A DNA stretch of 64,000 bases, from contig NZ_CP011492.1 in NCBI RefSeq assembly GCF_001011035.1, forward strand, positions 1,867,501 through 1,931,500, in the 5' to 3' direction. The translations under genes and the position numbers were made by a program. Of the stretch, positions 1-10,869 are shown piece after piece. The notes below the pieces were generated by a model. It had not been told where the DNA came from, did no database searches, and saw only the letters and a program-made list of their open reading frames with translations. The stretch is from Streptomyces sp. CNQ-509 (GTDB taxonomy: Bacteria > Actinomycetota > Actinomycetes > Streptomycetales > Streptomycetaceae). Each line of letters begins with the position of its first letter. The stretch's first letter is position 1.

Positions 1-137
1 CCCACGTACGCCGCGTCCTCCGCCAGCACCCCGCCGTCCGCATCGCGCACCACGGCGCCGTACCCCGCGGGCCCCGGATTCCCCCGTGAGCCGCCGTCCG
101 CCTCGACGGTGAACACGCGCCGGGCCGGTCCTGCCAT
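1..137 (-). CDS. Bifunctional RNase H/acid phosphatase, N-terminal fragment
   Basis: Only the first 45 codons lie in the window; the gene runs off the left edge. The visible N-terminus has the first beta-strand of an RNase HI fold, with EADGGSRGNPGPAGYGAVV. The aspartate of DGGSRGNPG is the first catalytic metal-binding residue of the family. In actinobacteria this start belongs to a fusion of RNase HI with a histidine-phosphatase (CobC-like) domain. That second domain is not visible, so the fusion is inferred from family and context. The ATG shares one base with the TGA of the upstream zinc-ribbon gene (TGATG), so translation is probably coupled. Confidence 0.85.
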   Translation of the reverse strand, partial: MAGPARRVFTVEADGGSRGNPGPAGYGAVVRDADGGVLAEDAAYV

Positions 138-880
138 CAGACGCCGGATTCGGGTGTACGGACCAGGATCCGGCGGCAGTTCTCGCACCGTACGACGGTG
201 TCGGGGGCCGCGGCCCGTACCTCGTTGATCTCCGTGATGTTCAGCTCCAGCCGGCAGCCCTCGCAGCGCCGCTGGTACAGCCGGGCCGCGCCGACGCCGC
301 CCTGCTGCTCGCGCAGCTTGTCGTACAGCTTCAGCAGGTCCGCCGGGATCTCGCCCGCGGCGGCCGCGCGCTCCTTGGCGACCGCGCCGGCCTCGGCGTC
401 GATCTCGCCGACCGTCGCGTCGCGCCGCGCCGTGGCGTCCGCGATCTTGGCCTGAACCGACTCGACCCGGCCGGTCAGCTCCGCCACCCGCTCCTGCACG
501 GTCTCGCGGCGCTCCATGACCTCCAGGACCACGTCCTCCAGGTCGCTCTGCCGCCGGGCCAGCGAGGCGATCTCGCTCTGCAGGTTCTCCAGGTCCTTCG
601 GCGAGGTCACCGCGCCGGAGTCCAGCCGCTGCTGGTCGCGCGCGGCGCGCTGGCGCACCTGGTCGACGTCCTTCTCGGCCTTGACCTGCTCGCGTTCGGT
701 GTCGCTCTCCTCGGTCTGCGCGGCGACGAGCAGGTCGCGGTGCTGCGCGAGGTCGGCCTCCAGTCCCGCGACCTCCTCGTGTTCCGGGAGGGTGCGGCGG
801 CGGTGCTGGAGCTGGGTGAGGCGGACGTCGAGGGCCTGGACGTCCAGCAGGCGGATCTGGTCGGCGGGCGCTGCGTTCAA
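137..880 (-). CDS. Coiled-coil zinc-ribbon protein (C4-type, zf-RING_7)
   Basis: This is a 247-residue protein. Residues ~1-185 are a long charged coiled coil, and the C-terminus is a zinc ribbon with two CxxC pairs (RRCEGCRLELN and VRCENCRRILV). The family is widespread in actinobacteria and is thought to bind nucleic acid; the exact role is not settled. I chose TTG at 880 because LNAAPADQIRLLDVQALD is where family members begin. The TTG overlaps the stop of the Nif3 gene in a TTGA junction, so these are the middle and first genes of a Nif3/zinc-ribbon/RNase H operon. Upstream in-frame sequence is antisense to Nif3 and was excluded. Confidence 0.88.
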   Translation of the reverse strand: MNAAPADQIRLLDVQALDVRLTQLQHRRRTLPEHEEVAGLEADLAQHRDLLVAAQTEESDTEREQVKAEKDVDQVRQRAARDQQRLDSGAVTSPKDLENLQSEIASLARRQSDLEDVVLEVMERRETVQERVAELTGRVESVQAKIADATARRDATVGEIDAEAGAVAKERAAAAGEIPADLLKLYDKLREQQGGVGAARLYQRRCEGCRLELNITEINEVRAAAPDTVVRCENCRRILVRTPESGV

Positions 881-1818
881 GCTGGCTGCTCCGGGCTCGT
901 AGGGGCAAGGCTGGCGTGGGATGCGGGGGATCCCGCGGTGCCCGCGGACGGTGCGGCAGAGGTGGATCGTGCCGCAGGTGCGGGCGCGTGCGTGGTCCAG
1001 GGGTCGGTCACGATACGCGACACGCGCGTGCGCAGACCCCATGCGTTCCGGTCCGAGATCGCGTCCAACTGCGCGGCGGCCTGCTCGCACCAGGGCCACT
1101 CGCTGGCCCAGTGGCCCGCGTCGATCAGGTACGGGCGGCCGCCGGCGGCGAGCGCGGCGTGCTGCTGCGCCTCGGAGACCGGGTGGTGGCGCAGGTCGGC
1201 GGTGACGTAGACGTCGACGCCCGCGGCGCGCACCGCGTCGAAGAGCCCGTCGCCGGAGCCGCCGCAGACGGCGGCCGTACGGACCTCGCCCTCCGGGTCG
1301 CCGGCGACGCGCAGTCCGGTGGCGGTACGGGGCAGGGCCGCGGCGGCGCGGTCGGCGAACTCCCGCAGCGGCACCGGGGCGTCCAGCTCGCCGAGGCGGC
1401 CGAGGCCGCGGCGGCCCGCGGGGTCGTCGGCGTCGGGCACCAGGGGCCCGGTGACGCGCAGGCCGAGGGCGCCGGCGAGGGCGTCGGAGACGCCGGGGTC
1501 GGCGCGGTCGGCGTTGGTGTGAGCGACGTGCAGCGCGACGTCGTTCTTGATGAGGGTGTGCACGACGCGGCCCTTGAACGTGCCGGCCGAGACGGTCGAC
1601 GTACCGCGCAGGTAGAGGGGGTGGTGCGTGACGAGCAGGTCGGCGCTCCACTCGACGGCCTCGTCGACGACCTCGCGGACCGGGTCGACGGCGAACAGCA
1701 CGCGCTCCACGCGGGCGTCCGGGTCGCCGCACACCGTGCCGACCGCGTCCCACGGCTCGGCGCGGCCGGCGGGCCAGAGGGCTTCGAGCGCGGCGACGAC
1801 GTCGGCAAGTGCAGGCAC
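877..1818 (-). CDS. Nif3-like dinuclear metal-center protein
   Basis: This 313-residue protein belongs to the Nif3/YbgI/YqfO family, which forms hexameric rings with a two-metal site. EPWDAVGTVCGDP lies near residue 21. The metal-binding histidines are H65-H66 in LLVTHHPLYL. The C-terminal block shows ADLRHHPVSEA and IDAGHWASEWPW, which supply the remaining ligands. The family is sometimes annotated as GTP cyclohydrolase 1 type 2, but its activity is poorly defined. The last ~30 residues are low-complexity Ala/Pro/Ser. It is the first gene of a three-gene operon on the minus strand, with junction overlaps. Confidence 0.9.
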   Translation of the reverse strand: MPALADVVAALEALWPAGRAEPWDAVGTVCGDPDARVERVLFAVDPVREVVDEAVEWSADLLVTHHPLYLRGTSTVSAGTFKGRVVHTLIKNDVALHVAHTNADRADPGVSDALAGALGLRVTGPLVPDADDPAGRRGLGRLGELDAPVPLREFADRAAAALPRTATGLRVAGDPEGEVRTAAVCGGSGDGLFDAVRAAGVDVYVTADLRHHPVSEAQQHAALAAGGRPYLIDAGHWASEWPWCEQAAAQLDAISDRNAWGLRTRVSRIVTDPWTTHAPAPAARSTSAAPSAGTAGSPASHASLAPTSPEQPA

Positions 1819-1994
1819 GGGGCAAGGCTACCTCCGCCGGCAGGGCCCCGGTGCGGCGCCCACCGGCAAGCACAGGGGGCGGCGCGGCGAAGCGGAACGG
1901 CGGATCCGCCACCCGTATGTGTGAAGTGACCGGCGCCGCGCCGATTGCTGTGACGTGCGAAAACTACCTTCACGTGCGGAGGTGAGGGAACCGG

Positions 1995-3563
1995 ATGAGG
2001 CCCATTGCAGAATCGATTCCTTCAGTGACGACGGGGACGGCGGCGACGCCCGCCCCGACGACGGCCCCGACGACAGCGGCGGCGGACGCGACGCGGGCGC
2101 CGGATGCGGTACCGGGTCGGGACGCGGCGGCCGCGGGTGCGGAGACGGGCGCGGCGGCCGCCGGGGCGGCGGCGGACCAGGGACCGCCGACGCCTGCGGG
2201 AGCGCGGGCCGTTGCGCGCCGGCCCGGCGCCGCGGACCCGGCACCCCGAGCGGGGACGAGACCCGCCGCGGGAGCGGGGACCGCCGCACCGGCCACTGCG
2301 GGGAACGCCGCCGCTATGGTCGCGGTCACCGCGACGTCGCCCCCGCGACTCCCCGCATCCCCCGGGCGCCACGCCGCCCCGCCGACCGCCGCTCCCCCGA
2401 CCGCCGCTCCCCCGGCCGCCGCCCCCGGCCGCCCCGTGGGACGGGCCGGATTCACCCTCACCGCCGACGGCACGTACGGCGCCTGCCTCGCCGCCGACGC
2501 GGACGGCAACTGGTTCCCCGAACGGTGGACCCTGCACGGCCCGGAGGCGTATACGGTTCCCCTCCCCTGCGCGCAGCCGGAGGAGCCGGGGACCACGGTC
2601 CTGCCGCTGGCCGACGGCCGCGTGCTGGTCCGCCGGCTCGTCGGCGGCGCCGACCACACGTTCTCCCTTCTGCACCCCTCCGGGCCCGACACCACCGAGC
2701 AGACCCTCGGCTCGGTGACGGCGCCCCGGCTCGCGCTCGTGCCGCCCGCGCCGGAGAGCGCGGAGGTGTACGCGCTGGCGCCCCCGGAGCCCGGCGGCGA
2801 GACCACCGCCGTGTGGCGGGTGTACGGGGGCGGGTTCGCCGGCGCCGGCACGGCGCACCCGGAGCGGGTCGGCGAACTCCCCGGCCGGTGCGCGGGCCGC
2901 GGCTGGCTGGACCGTACCGGCCGGGCGCTCGCCGTCGACCAGGAACGTGACGGGCGGACGAAGGCCGTGACGGTCGGGCTGCACGGCGGGGTGGAGGTCA
3001 GCCCGCTGCTGATGCTCACCGAGGAGAGCAACGACCGTCTGCTGCTCGCCGATCCCGACAGCGGGCTGCTGCTCCTGCGCTCCGACGCCCCGGGCCGCGA
3101 CCGGCTGGGGTGGGGGGTGCTGGGCAGCGGACGCCCGGTGCGGTTCCCGGACGCGCTGTGCCCGCGGGACACGGCGGTGACGCCGTTCGCGGTGCAGCCG
3201 GGGCAGGTGCTGACGCCCGAGCACTGCGGGGTGGCGCTGCGGCTCGAAGGACCGGGCGGCTGCCGGCTCGGCGTGTGGCGGCCGGCGGCGCGGCGGCTGG
3301 TCCAACTGCCGCCGCTGCCGGGGTGGATCACCGGCAGCGGGCTGTGGACGCAGTGGGGCGAGCTGCGGCTGCCGTACGCGACCCCCGCCCACCCCTGCGG
3401 CCTGGCCCGCCTGGCGATCCCCGACCCGTCGGCGGCCGAGTTGCTGAACGCACCGCCCCTGAGCGACCCGCCCCCCGACCGCGCACCGGACGAGACCGGC
3501 GAGCCGCCCCCCGAGGAGGACGCCCCCACCCGCCCCGTCCCCCTCCGGCACGCGCCGCTCTGA
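1995..3563 (+). CDS. Hypothetical protein with proline/alanine-rich N-terminus
   Basis: I do not recognise this 522-residue protein. Residues 1-150 are an Ala/Pro/Thr-rich disordered stretch with three PTAAPPTAAP-like repeats. Residues ~150-500 are a regular beta-rich domain with repeated short strands and Gly turns (TLTADGTYGACLAADADGNW, TTVLPLADGRVLVRRLVGG, RLLLADPDSGLLLLRS), reminiscent of a beta-propeller. The C-terminus is Asp/Glu/Pro-rich. No signal peptide or membrane segment is evident. The start has a strong ribosome site (GGAGGTGAGGGA, ending ~6 bases before ATG). It diverges from the Nif3 operon across ~175 bp and ends at a bidirectional hairpin. Confidence 0.65.
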   Translation: MRPIAESIPSVTTGTAATPAPTTAPTTAAADATRAPDAVPGRDAAAAGAETGAAAAGAAADQGPPTPAGARAVARRPGAADPAPRAGTRPAAGAGTAAPATAGNAAAMVAVTATSPPRLPASPGRHAAPPTAAPPTAAPPAAAPGRPVGRAGFTLTADGTYGACLAADADGNWFPERWTLHGPEAYTVPLPCAQPEEPGTTVLPLADGRVLVRRLVGGADHTFSLLHPSGPDTTEQTLGSVTAPRLALVPPAPESAEVYALAPPEPGGETTAVWRVYGGGFAGAGTAHPERVGELPGRCAGRGWLDRTGRALAVDQERDGRTKAVTVGLHGGVEVSPLLMLTEESNDRLLLADPDSGLLLLRSDAPGRDRLGWGVLGSGRPVRFPDALCPRDTAVTPFAVQPGQVLTPEHCGVALRLEGPGGCRLGVWRPAARRLVQLPPLPGWITGSGLWTQWGELRLPYATPAHPCGLARLAIPDPSAAELLNAPPLSDPPPDRAPDETGEPPPEEDAPTRPVPLRHAPL

Positions 3564-3567
3564 AGCC

Positions 3568-3608
3568 CCTTCCCCGCCCCGGCGGCGCATCCCCCGGGGC
3601 GGGGAAGG
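3568..3608. terminator. Bidirectional hairpin terminator
   Basis: A perfect 13-bp inverted repeat, CCTTCCCCGCCCC (3568-3580) and GGGGCGGGGAAGG (3596-3608), encloses a 15-base loop. It fills the gap between two convergent genes that end at 3563 and 3610. Placement and symmetry fit a terminator serving both strands. There is no clear T-tract, which is usual in high-GC actinomycetes. Confidence 0.8.
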
Positions 3609-3609
3609 C

Positions 3610-4488
3610 TCAGTCGTGCTCGATGAGCGCGTCCGCCAGCACCGGGGACTCGTCCCGCTCCACGGCGCTCGCGGTCAGCCGGATCCGCCCGGTCCCCGCG
3701 GGCGCGCCCGCCTCCGGCCACAGCCGGATCCGCAGCGTCTCGCCCGGGTACACCACCCCCGCGAACCGCGTCGCGTACGACCGCACCCGCCCGGGGTCGC
3801 CGGCCAGGACCGTGTCCACCGCCGCCTTCAGCGCCATGCCGTACGAGCACAGCCCGTGCAGGATCGGCCGGTCGAAGCCGGCGAGGGCGGCGAACTCCGG
3901 GTCGGCGTGGAGCGGGTTCCAGTCGCCCGAGAGGCGGTAGAGCAGCGCCTGGTCCTCGCGGATGCCGCGGTCGGCGACGTGCGCCGGGGGGCCCTCGGGG
4001 GCGGGCAGGCGGGGCGACGGACCGCGGTCGCCGCCGAAGCCGCCTTCGCCGCGGACGTAGAGCTGGGTGTCGGAGGTCCACAGCGGGCCGTCCGCGTCGG
4101 CGGCCTCGGTACGCAGCACCAGCACGGCGGCCTTGCCCTTGTCGTGGACGGCGGCGATGCGCGAGGTGCGGGTCGCCTCGCCGGCGGGCGGCAGCGGGCG
4201 GTGGAGTCCGATGCGCTGGGCGCCGTGGAGTACGGCGGTGAGGTCGACGTCGACGCCGGGGGCACCGAGCCCCGCGCCCTCGCCGGCCACGCCGCCGTCG
4301 CCGGCGACGGTGACGAAGGCGGGCAGCACGCGCAGCCGGTCCTCCAGGACGTAGCGCAGTTCGGCCGGGTCGGTGGCGGGGCGTCCCGCGCCGATGCCGA
4401 GGTGGTAGAGGAGGACGTCCTTGCGGGTCCAGGCGATCCTGGTCTCGCGGGGTGCGGCGGCGAGGGCCCGGGCGGCGTCGATGGGCAT
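3610..4488 (-). CDS. MaoC-type hot-dog dehydratase (hydratase-2 like)
   Basis: This 292-residue protein has two hot-dog halves. The C-terminal half carries the hydratase-2 signature RLSGDWNPLHADPEFA, with putative catalytic D189 and H194, followed by GFDRPILHGLCSYGMA. This matches R-specific enoyl-CoA hydratases and MaoC/MFE-2 dehydratases, which hydrate 2-enoyl thioesters in fatty-acid or polyketide metabolism. The N-terminal half (YHLGIGAGRP, RVLPAFVTV) matches the MaoC_dehydrat_N type. I chose ATG 4488 (MPIDAARALA) because upstream in-frame sequence is low quality. The substrate cannot be told. The gene converges on the 1995-3563 gene. Confidence 0.85.
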   Translation of the reverse strand: MPIDAARALAAAPRETRIAWTRKDVLLYHLGIGAGRPATDPAELRYVLEDRLRVLPAFVTVAGDGGVAGEGAGLGAPGVDVDLTAVLHGAQRIGLHRPLPPAGEATRTSRIAAVHDKGKAAVLVLRTEAADADGPLWTSDTQLYVRGEGGFGGDRGPSPRLPAPEGPPAHVADRGIREDQALLYRLSGDWNPLHADPEFAALAGFDRPILHGLCSYGMALKAAVDTVLAGDPGRVRSYATRFAGVVYPGETLRIRLWPEAGAPAGTGRIRLTASAVERDESPVLADALIEHD

Positions 4489-4605
4489 GGTGGCACTGGC
4501 TCCTTCACCGGCCGCGGGGGCGCCCGCGGCCCGAGGTGTCGGCAAGGGGCCGCGGGCCCGGCGCGGCCGTGCGGACGGGGGTGCATGGGTACGCGGGCAC
4601 GGCGG

Positions 4606-4669
4606 CCGAGAGCGCGAGAAGACCCCGGCGTGCCGTCCGCACCAGTCGGCACGCCGGGGTCGCTCTCGG
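4606..4669. repeat. Long inverted repeat in divergent promoter region
   Basis: CCGAGAGCG (4606-4614) and GACCCCGGCGTGCC (4621-4634) are mirrored by GGCACGCCGGGGTC (4648-4661) and CGCTCTCGG (4661-4669). The arms total ~23 bp, with one small left-side bulge and a 13-base loop. It lies in the 406-bp gap between the divergent MaoC (start 4488) and CapA (start 4895) genes, so it terminates neither. It could be an operator, a structured leader of the MaoC transcript, or an attenuator. I see no other gene in 4489-4894. Confidence 0.6.
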
Positions 4670-4894
4670 GGCGCGGCCGGAACCGTGCAACAAGAACACG
4701 TTCTCGCCGCCGGATACATGTATAACGCAGTCCCCGGCGGTTGGGAAGACCGTAAAGCCCCTTTGCTGATACTCCGTCAGCATTCGAGCACACGGGCAGT
4801 CGACGAGGCATGCGCGCGATCCCGGGCGGCCGTTCGGGGGACAGCTCCGGCAAGGCTTCTTGTATGCCTTATCCCGCTCCTGTGCATTCGACAC

Positions 4895-6079
4895 ATGCGC
4901 GGATATAAAAGGACTAGTACGACCGCTACGGCACTGGCGCTCGGCGCCGCCCTGCTCGCCACCGCCTGTGCCCGCGGTCCCGTCGGCACCACGTCCGACG
5001 ACGGCAAGACCACCGGCAAGGAGGCGCGGGCGCCCTTCACCCTCGTCGCCACGGGCGACATCCTGCCGCACGACTCGGTGATCCAGCAGGCGAACCGGGA
5101 CGCCGGCGGCAAGGGCCACGACTTCCGCCCCATGCTCGCCGGCGTGAAGCCCGTCATCTCCGCCGCCGACCTGGCGATCTGCCACATGGAGACGGTCTAC
5201 GGTCCGGCCGGCGGCCCGTTCAGCGGCTACCCCTCCTTCGTCTCCCCGCCGCAACTCGCCGCCGCGGCCGGCGACACCGGCTACGACTCCTGCTCCACCG
5301 CCTCCAACCACACCCTCGACGCCGGCTCCCAGGGCATCGGCCACACCCTCGACGCCCTCGACGCCGCCGGCGTCGCCCACACCGGGTCGGCCCGCACCCC
5401 CGCCGAGGCGCACCGGCCCGCGCTGCTGGAGGCGGGCGGCGCGACGGTGGCCCAACTCGCGTACACCTACGGCACGAACGGCGTCGAGCCGCCGCAGGAC
5501 CAGCCGTGGGCGGTCAACATCACCGACCCCGAGCGGATCGTCTCGGACGCGCGCCGGGCCCGCCGGGCGGGCGCCGACATCGTCGTGGTCAGCCTGCACT
5601 GGGGCACGGAATGGCAGGACGCGCCGGACGCGACGCAGCGGCAGCTCGCCCGCGCGCTGACCGGCTCGCGCTCGGCCGGGGCGCCGGACGTCGACCTGAT
5701 CCTCGGCACGCACGCACACGTGCCGCAGGCGTACGAGAAGGTGAACGGCACCTGGGTGGTCTACGGTATGGGCGACCAGATCGCCGGCCGCATGATCAAC
5801 AACGCCGGGGCCCGCGACCCGCGCGGCAACCAGGGCACCATCGCCCGCTTCACCTTCTCCCCGCCCGCGCCGGACAGCGCGCGCTGGCGGGTGACCAAGG
5901 CGGAGTACCTGCCGCAGCTCATGGACCACGACCGCGCGGGCCCGCCGCGGGTCGTCGACCTGAACGCCGAACTCGCCGCCGGCGACGCCCCGGAGCGCTA
6001 CCAGCGCGTACGCGACCGCATCAGCGACGTCGTCCTCAGCCGCGGCGCGGCCGCGGACGGGCTGACCACACCCCGCTGA
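4895..6079 (+). CDS. CapA-family lipoprotein (metallophosphatase fold)
   Basis: The 394-residue product begins with a lipoprotein signal peptide (MRGYKR then a hydrophobic stretch ending LLATAC, lipidated Cys25). It is followed by a CapA/PgsA poly-gamma-glutamate-synthesis-type domain with calcineurin-like motifs TGDILPHDS, CSTASNHTLDAG, VSLHWGTEW and ILGTHAHVPQ. CapA proteins act in capsule or cell-surface polymer metabolism, but many actinobacterial members stand alone, as here. The ATG at 4895 has no good ribosome site. I kept it because it gives a proper signal peptide. It converges on the drug-exporter gene. Confidence 0.86.
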   Translation: MRGYKRTSTTATALALGAALLATACARGPVGTTSDDGKTTGKEARAPFTLVATGDILPHDSVIQQANRDAGGKGHDFRPMLAGVKPVISAADLAICHMETVYGPAGGPFSGYPSFVSPPQLAAAAGDTGYDSCSTASNHTLDAGSQGIGHTLDALDAAGVAHTGSARTPAEAHRPALLEAGGATVAQLAYTYGTNGVEPPQDQPWAVNITDPERIVSDARRARRAGADIVVVSLHWGTEWQDAPDATQRQLARALTGSRSAGAPDVDLILGTHAHVPQAYEKVNGTWVVYGMGDQIAGRMINNAGARDPRGNQGTIARFTFSPPAPDSARWRVTKAEYLPQLMDHDRAGPPRVVDLNAELAAGDAPERYQRVRDRISDVVLSRGAAADGLTTPR

Positions 6080-6178
6080 CCCCCCGCCGCACACCCGCCG
6101 CCGGAAAGCCCTCGGCCGGCGCCCCCGCCGGAAACCCCGCCCGGCAGCGCCGTACACACACCCCTCGCCCCGCCCGGA

Positions 6179-8497
<2,319 letters not shown>

Positions 8498-8527
8498 CCG
8501 TCGGATTCTTCTGCTACGGTCGCACGG

Positions 8528-9445
8528 ATGTCCAGCCAGAACCGGCGGCCTCTCCGCGCCTATCTCCTGCTCGCACCCGTGGCACCGCTGGCCTTCGCCG
8601 GCGTACTCGTGTGGCAGTCGGCGGACGGCGACGGTTCCGGCGGGAACGGGCGGGAACCCGGCGGGGCTCCGCCTGCGTCCTCCTCCCCGACCCGGCCCAC
8701 CGCCGAGGATCCCGAGGATTCGAGCGACTCGAAGAATGCGAAGGACGCGAAGGACCCGGAGGTGGGCGTGATGCCGCTGGCCGGAAAGGTGATCGTGCTG
8801 GACCCCGGGCACAACCCGAACAACCGCGACCACGCTGCCGAAATCAACCGCCAAGTCGACATAGGCACCGTGCGCAAGGAGTGCGACACCACCGGCACCG
8901 CCACCAACGGCGGTTATGCCGAGGCGGACTTCACCCTGGACGTGGCCCGGCGCGCCCGCACCCTGCTGCGCGCACAGGGCGCGGAGGTGCGGCTCACGCA
9001 GGACGGCAAGCGGGAGTTCGGGCCGTGCATCGACGAACGCGCCGAGGCCGGCAACAAGGCCGGGGCCGACGCGGTCGTCTCCATCCACGCCGACGGCGGC
9101 GGACCGGGTTCGCGCGGGTTCCACGTGATCCTGCCGGGCGAGGTGAACGAGGGAAAGGCGGACACCACCGCCATCGTGAAGCCCTCGCGGAAGCTGGGCA
9201 AAGAGTTGAAGTCACACTTCGCGGAGGAAACCGGAAGTAAGCCCTCCAACTATGTGGGCAACGACACAGGCTTCACGGTCCGCACCGATCTGGGCGGACT
9301 GAACCTCTCGACTGTGCCCAAAGTCTTCATCGAATGCGGCAACATGCGGGACGCTAAGGACGCCGACCGGCTGACGGACGCCGCATGGCGGCAGCGGGCG
9401 GCGCACGGAATCACGAACGGCATCGGGGCTTTCCTGGCAGGGTAG
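8528..9445 (+). CDS. N-acetylmuramoyl-L-alanine amidase (Amidase_3), membrane-anchored
   Basis: The 305-residue protein cleaves the lactyl-amide bond between MurNAc and the stem peptide. An N-terminal hydrophobic segment (residues ~10-29) acts as signal or anchor. A Ser/Glu/Asp/Lys-rich linker follows to ~residue 80, then an Amidase_3 zinc hydrolase domain. Zinc and catalytic motifs are VLDPGHNPNN (His), GGYAEADFTLDVA (Glu), VSIHADGG (His) and VFIECGNMRDAKDA (Glu). All expected residues are present, so it should be active on the outer side of the membrane. Confidence 0.9.
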   Translation: MSSQNRRPLRAYLLLAPVAPLAFAGVLVWQSADGDGSGGNGREPGGAPPASSSPTRPTAEDPEDSSDSKNAKDAKDPEVGVMPLAGKVIVLDPGHNPNNRDHAAEINRQVDIGTVRKECDTTGTATNGGYAEADFTLDVARRARTLLRAQGAEVRLTQDGKREFGPCIDERAEAGNKAGADAVVSIHADGGGPGSRGFHVILPGEVNEGKADTTAIVKPSRKLGKELKSHFAEETGSKPSNYVGNDTGFTVRTDLGGLNLSTVPKVFIECGNMRDAKDADRLTDAAWRQRAAHGITNGIGAFLAG

Positions 9446-9620
9446 GCGCAAGCCGTCGACAGACCGGGAAATGCACACCGGGGGAACAAGGGGGACTCGT
9501 GGCCAGGGGGCCCGATGTGGCCAAACTGCGGACCCGTACGATGGGGCCTCATTTCGCGCTCCGCAGCGTGGGGATCTGCACCAGCAACAGCGTCAACGAC
9601 CAATACGTAAGGGACATTTC

Positions 9621-10547
9621 GTGAACATCCGCTCACTCACTCGGGGCGACGGCGTAGTGATCGGAGCAGCGCTGCTGCTGATTATCGCCTCGTTCCTCGG
9701 CAGCATCTCGGTGGACTGCCCCGGCGGGGCCGACTGCGGCGGGGACGTGCCGAATGGCTGGGACTCCGACCAGTTCCCCCTGCTGCCGTCCGTCTTCCTG
9801 ACCGGCATCTTCGCAGCCGCGCTCATCTTCCTGGGCCGGGTGAAGACCGGCGACCGCGAGTTCGGCGGTCTCCGGCTCGACCAGTGGGGCACCGCGCTGT
9901 CGGCCGCCGCACTCCTCAGCTCGCTCTTCATGCTCTTCGGCGGCGCGCGCAACATGGCCAACGAAGCCGTGGGCCAGGACATCTTCGGCATGGGCGTCGG
10001 CCTGATCCTCGGGCTCATCGCCAACCTCGCGATGGCCGCGGGCGCGATCCTCGGGCAGACCGTCCCGGCGCTCAAGGCGAACCTGCTGAGCAGCCCCGGT
10101 GCCCCGGCGCCCGCCGCCCCGTACGGCGGCGGCCAGCCGCAGCCCGGCTACGGCTACCCCGGCGGCCAGCCCGGTCCCGGCGGCCCCGGCGGCCCGCAGG
10201 GCGGCGCCCCGTTCGGCGGCGGTCAGCAGGCTCCCTTCGGCGGCGGTCCCGGCGCGGGCGGCCCGCAGCCGGGCGGCCCGCAGGCCGGTGGACCGGCGGG
10301 CGCCAGGCCGCAGGCGCAGGCCGCGCCGCAGCCGGCGGCCGGCGGCTCGTTCGCGCCGTTCTGGTTCGCGGTGCCGGCGGCCCGGCCGCTGTTCGCGGAG
10401 GACGGCTCGTCGGCGCAGATCGCCGAGCTGACCCCGGGCATCTGGTACCTGGCGGTGGACCAGCGCGGTGCCGCGCTGGTCGCGCAGACCCAGGACGGCC
10501 GCCGCGGCGTGCTGCAGGACACCACGGGTATCCAGCGCGGCGCCTGA
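9621..10547 (+). CDS. DUF5336-like four-TM protein with Gly/Pro/Gln-rich tail
   Basis: The 308-residue protein has four hydrophobic segments in residues 1-150 (e.g. VVIGAALLLIIASFLGSI, VFLTGIFAAALIFLG, ALSAAALLSSLFMLFGG). A low-complexity stretch of GGQP/GGPG repeats (~155-240) follows, then a compact C-terminal region (FAPFWFAVPAARPLFAEDG). This architecture matches actinobacterial DUF5336 proteins of unknown function. GTG 9621 is preceded by AAGGGA at six bases. The 175 bp upstream contains no gene I can support and probably holds the promoter. A strong hairpin terminator follows. Confidence 0.75.
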   Translation: MNIRSLTRGDGVVIGAALLLIIASFLGSISVDCPGGADCGGDVPNGWDSDQFPLLPSVFLTGIFAAALIFLGRVKTGDREFGGLRLDQWGTALSAAALLSSLFMLFGGARNMANEAVGQDIFGMGVGLILGLIANLAMAAGAILGQTVPALKANLLSSPGAPAPAAPYGGGQPQPGYGYPGGQPGPGGPGGPQGGAPFGGGQQAPFGGGPGAGGPQPGGPQAGGPAGARPQAQAAPQPAAGGSFAPFWFAVPAARPLFAEDGSSAQIAELTPGIWYLAVDQRGAALVAQTQDGRRGVLQDTTGIQRGA

Positions 10548-10569
10548 CGCCCGCGCCTGGCGCATCCCC

Positions 10570-10605
10570 GACGGCCCCCGTCCGACGCTTCGGGCGGGGG
10601 CCGTC
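10570..10605 (+). terminator. Hairpin terminator
   Basis: GACGGCCCCCG (10570-10580) pairs perfectly with CGGGGGCCGTC (10595-10605) across a 14-base loop. It starts 22 bp after the stop of the DUF5336-like gene. A T-run is absent, as is common in this GC range. Confidence 0.8.
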
Positions 10606-10634
10606 GCGTGCGCGCGGTGGAGCGACGGCCGCAC

Positions 10635-10805
10635 GCGGTACGTCCCGCCAGCGCACTCGCCCCCAGGCCGTCGCCGCCAGCCAGGTGTCCAGCACCCCCG
10701 CCCCGCCCAGCACCTCCACCCGGCCGCTGTCCGGCGGCAGCCGCCGGCAGAAGACCCGGAGCACGTCCGCCAGCGGCCCGCGCAGCGCCACCGCCGCCTT
10801 CGCAT
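10635..10805 (-). pseudogene. Remnant of a maleylpyruvate-isomerase-type enzyme, C-terminus only
   Basis: The minus strand reads AKAAVALRGPLADVLRVF, then RVEVLGGAGVLDTWLAAT and AWG. This resembles the end of the MDMPI C-terminal domain of mycothiol-dependent maleylpyruvate isomerase family proteins. Nothing of the N-terminal DinB-like domain is present upstream: the reading runs into unrelated sequence and then the vapC-like stop. I infer a deletion remnant sitting between a terminator and a toxin-antitoxin locus. Recognition is from memory of the family and is moderate. Confidence 0.45.
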
Positions 10806-10869
10806 GCGCCCTGCGACGAATGTGGGGGTAGCCACTCGCTCGGATCAGTCCACGCTCGCACGCCGTCGG

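Noticed and set aside
137..1912. A single 591-codon minus-strand frame covering both zinc-ribbon and Nif3 regions
   Set aside because: Only the last ~247 codons have family features. The front part is antisense-like Arg/Pro-rich translation of the Nif3 gene in another frame.
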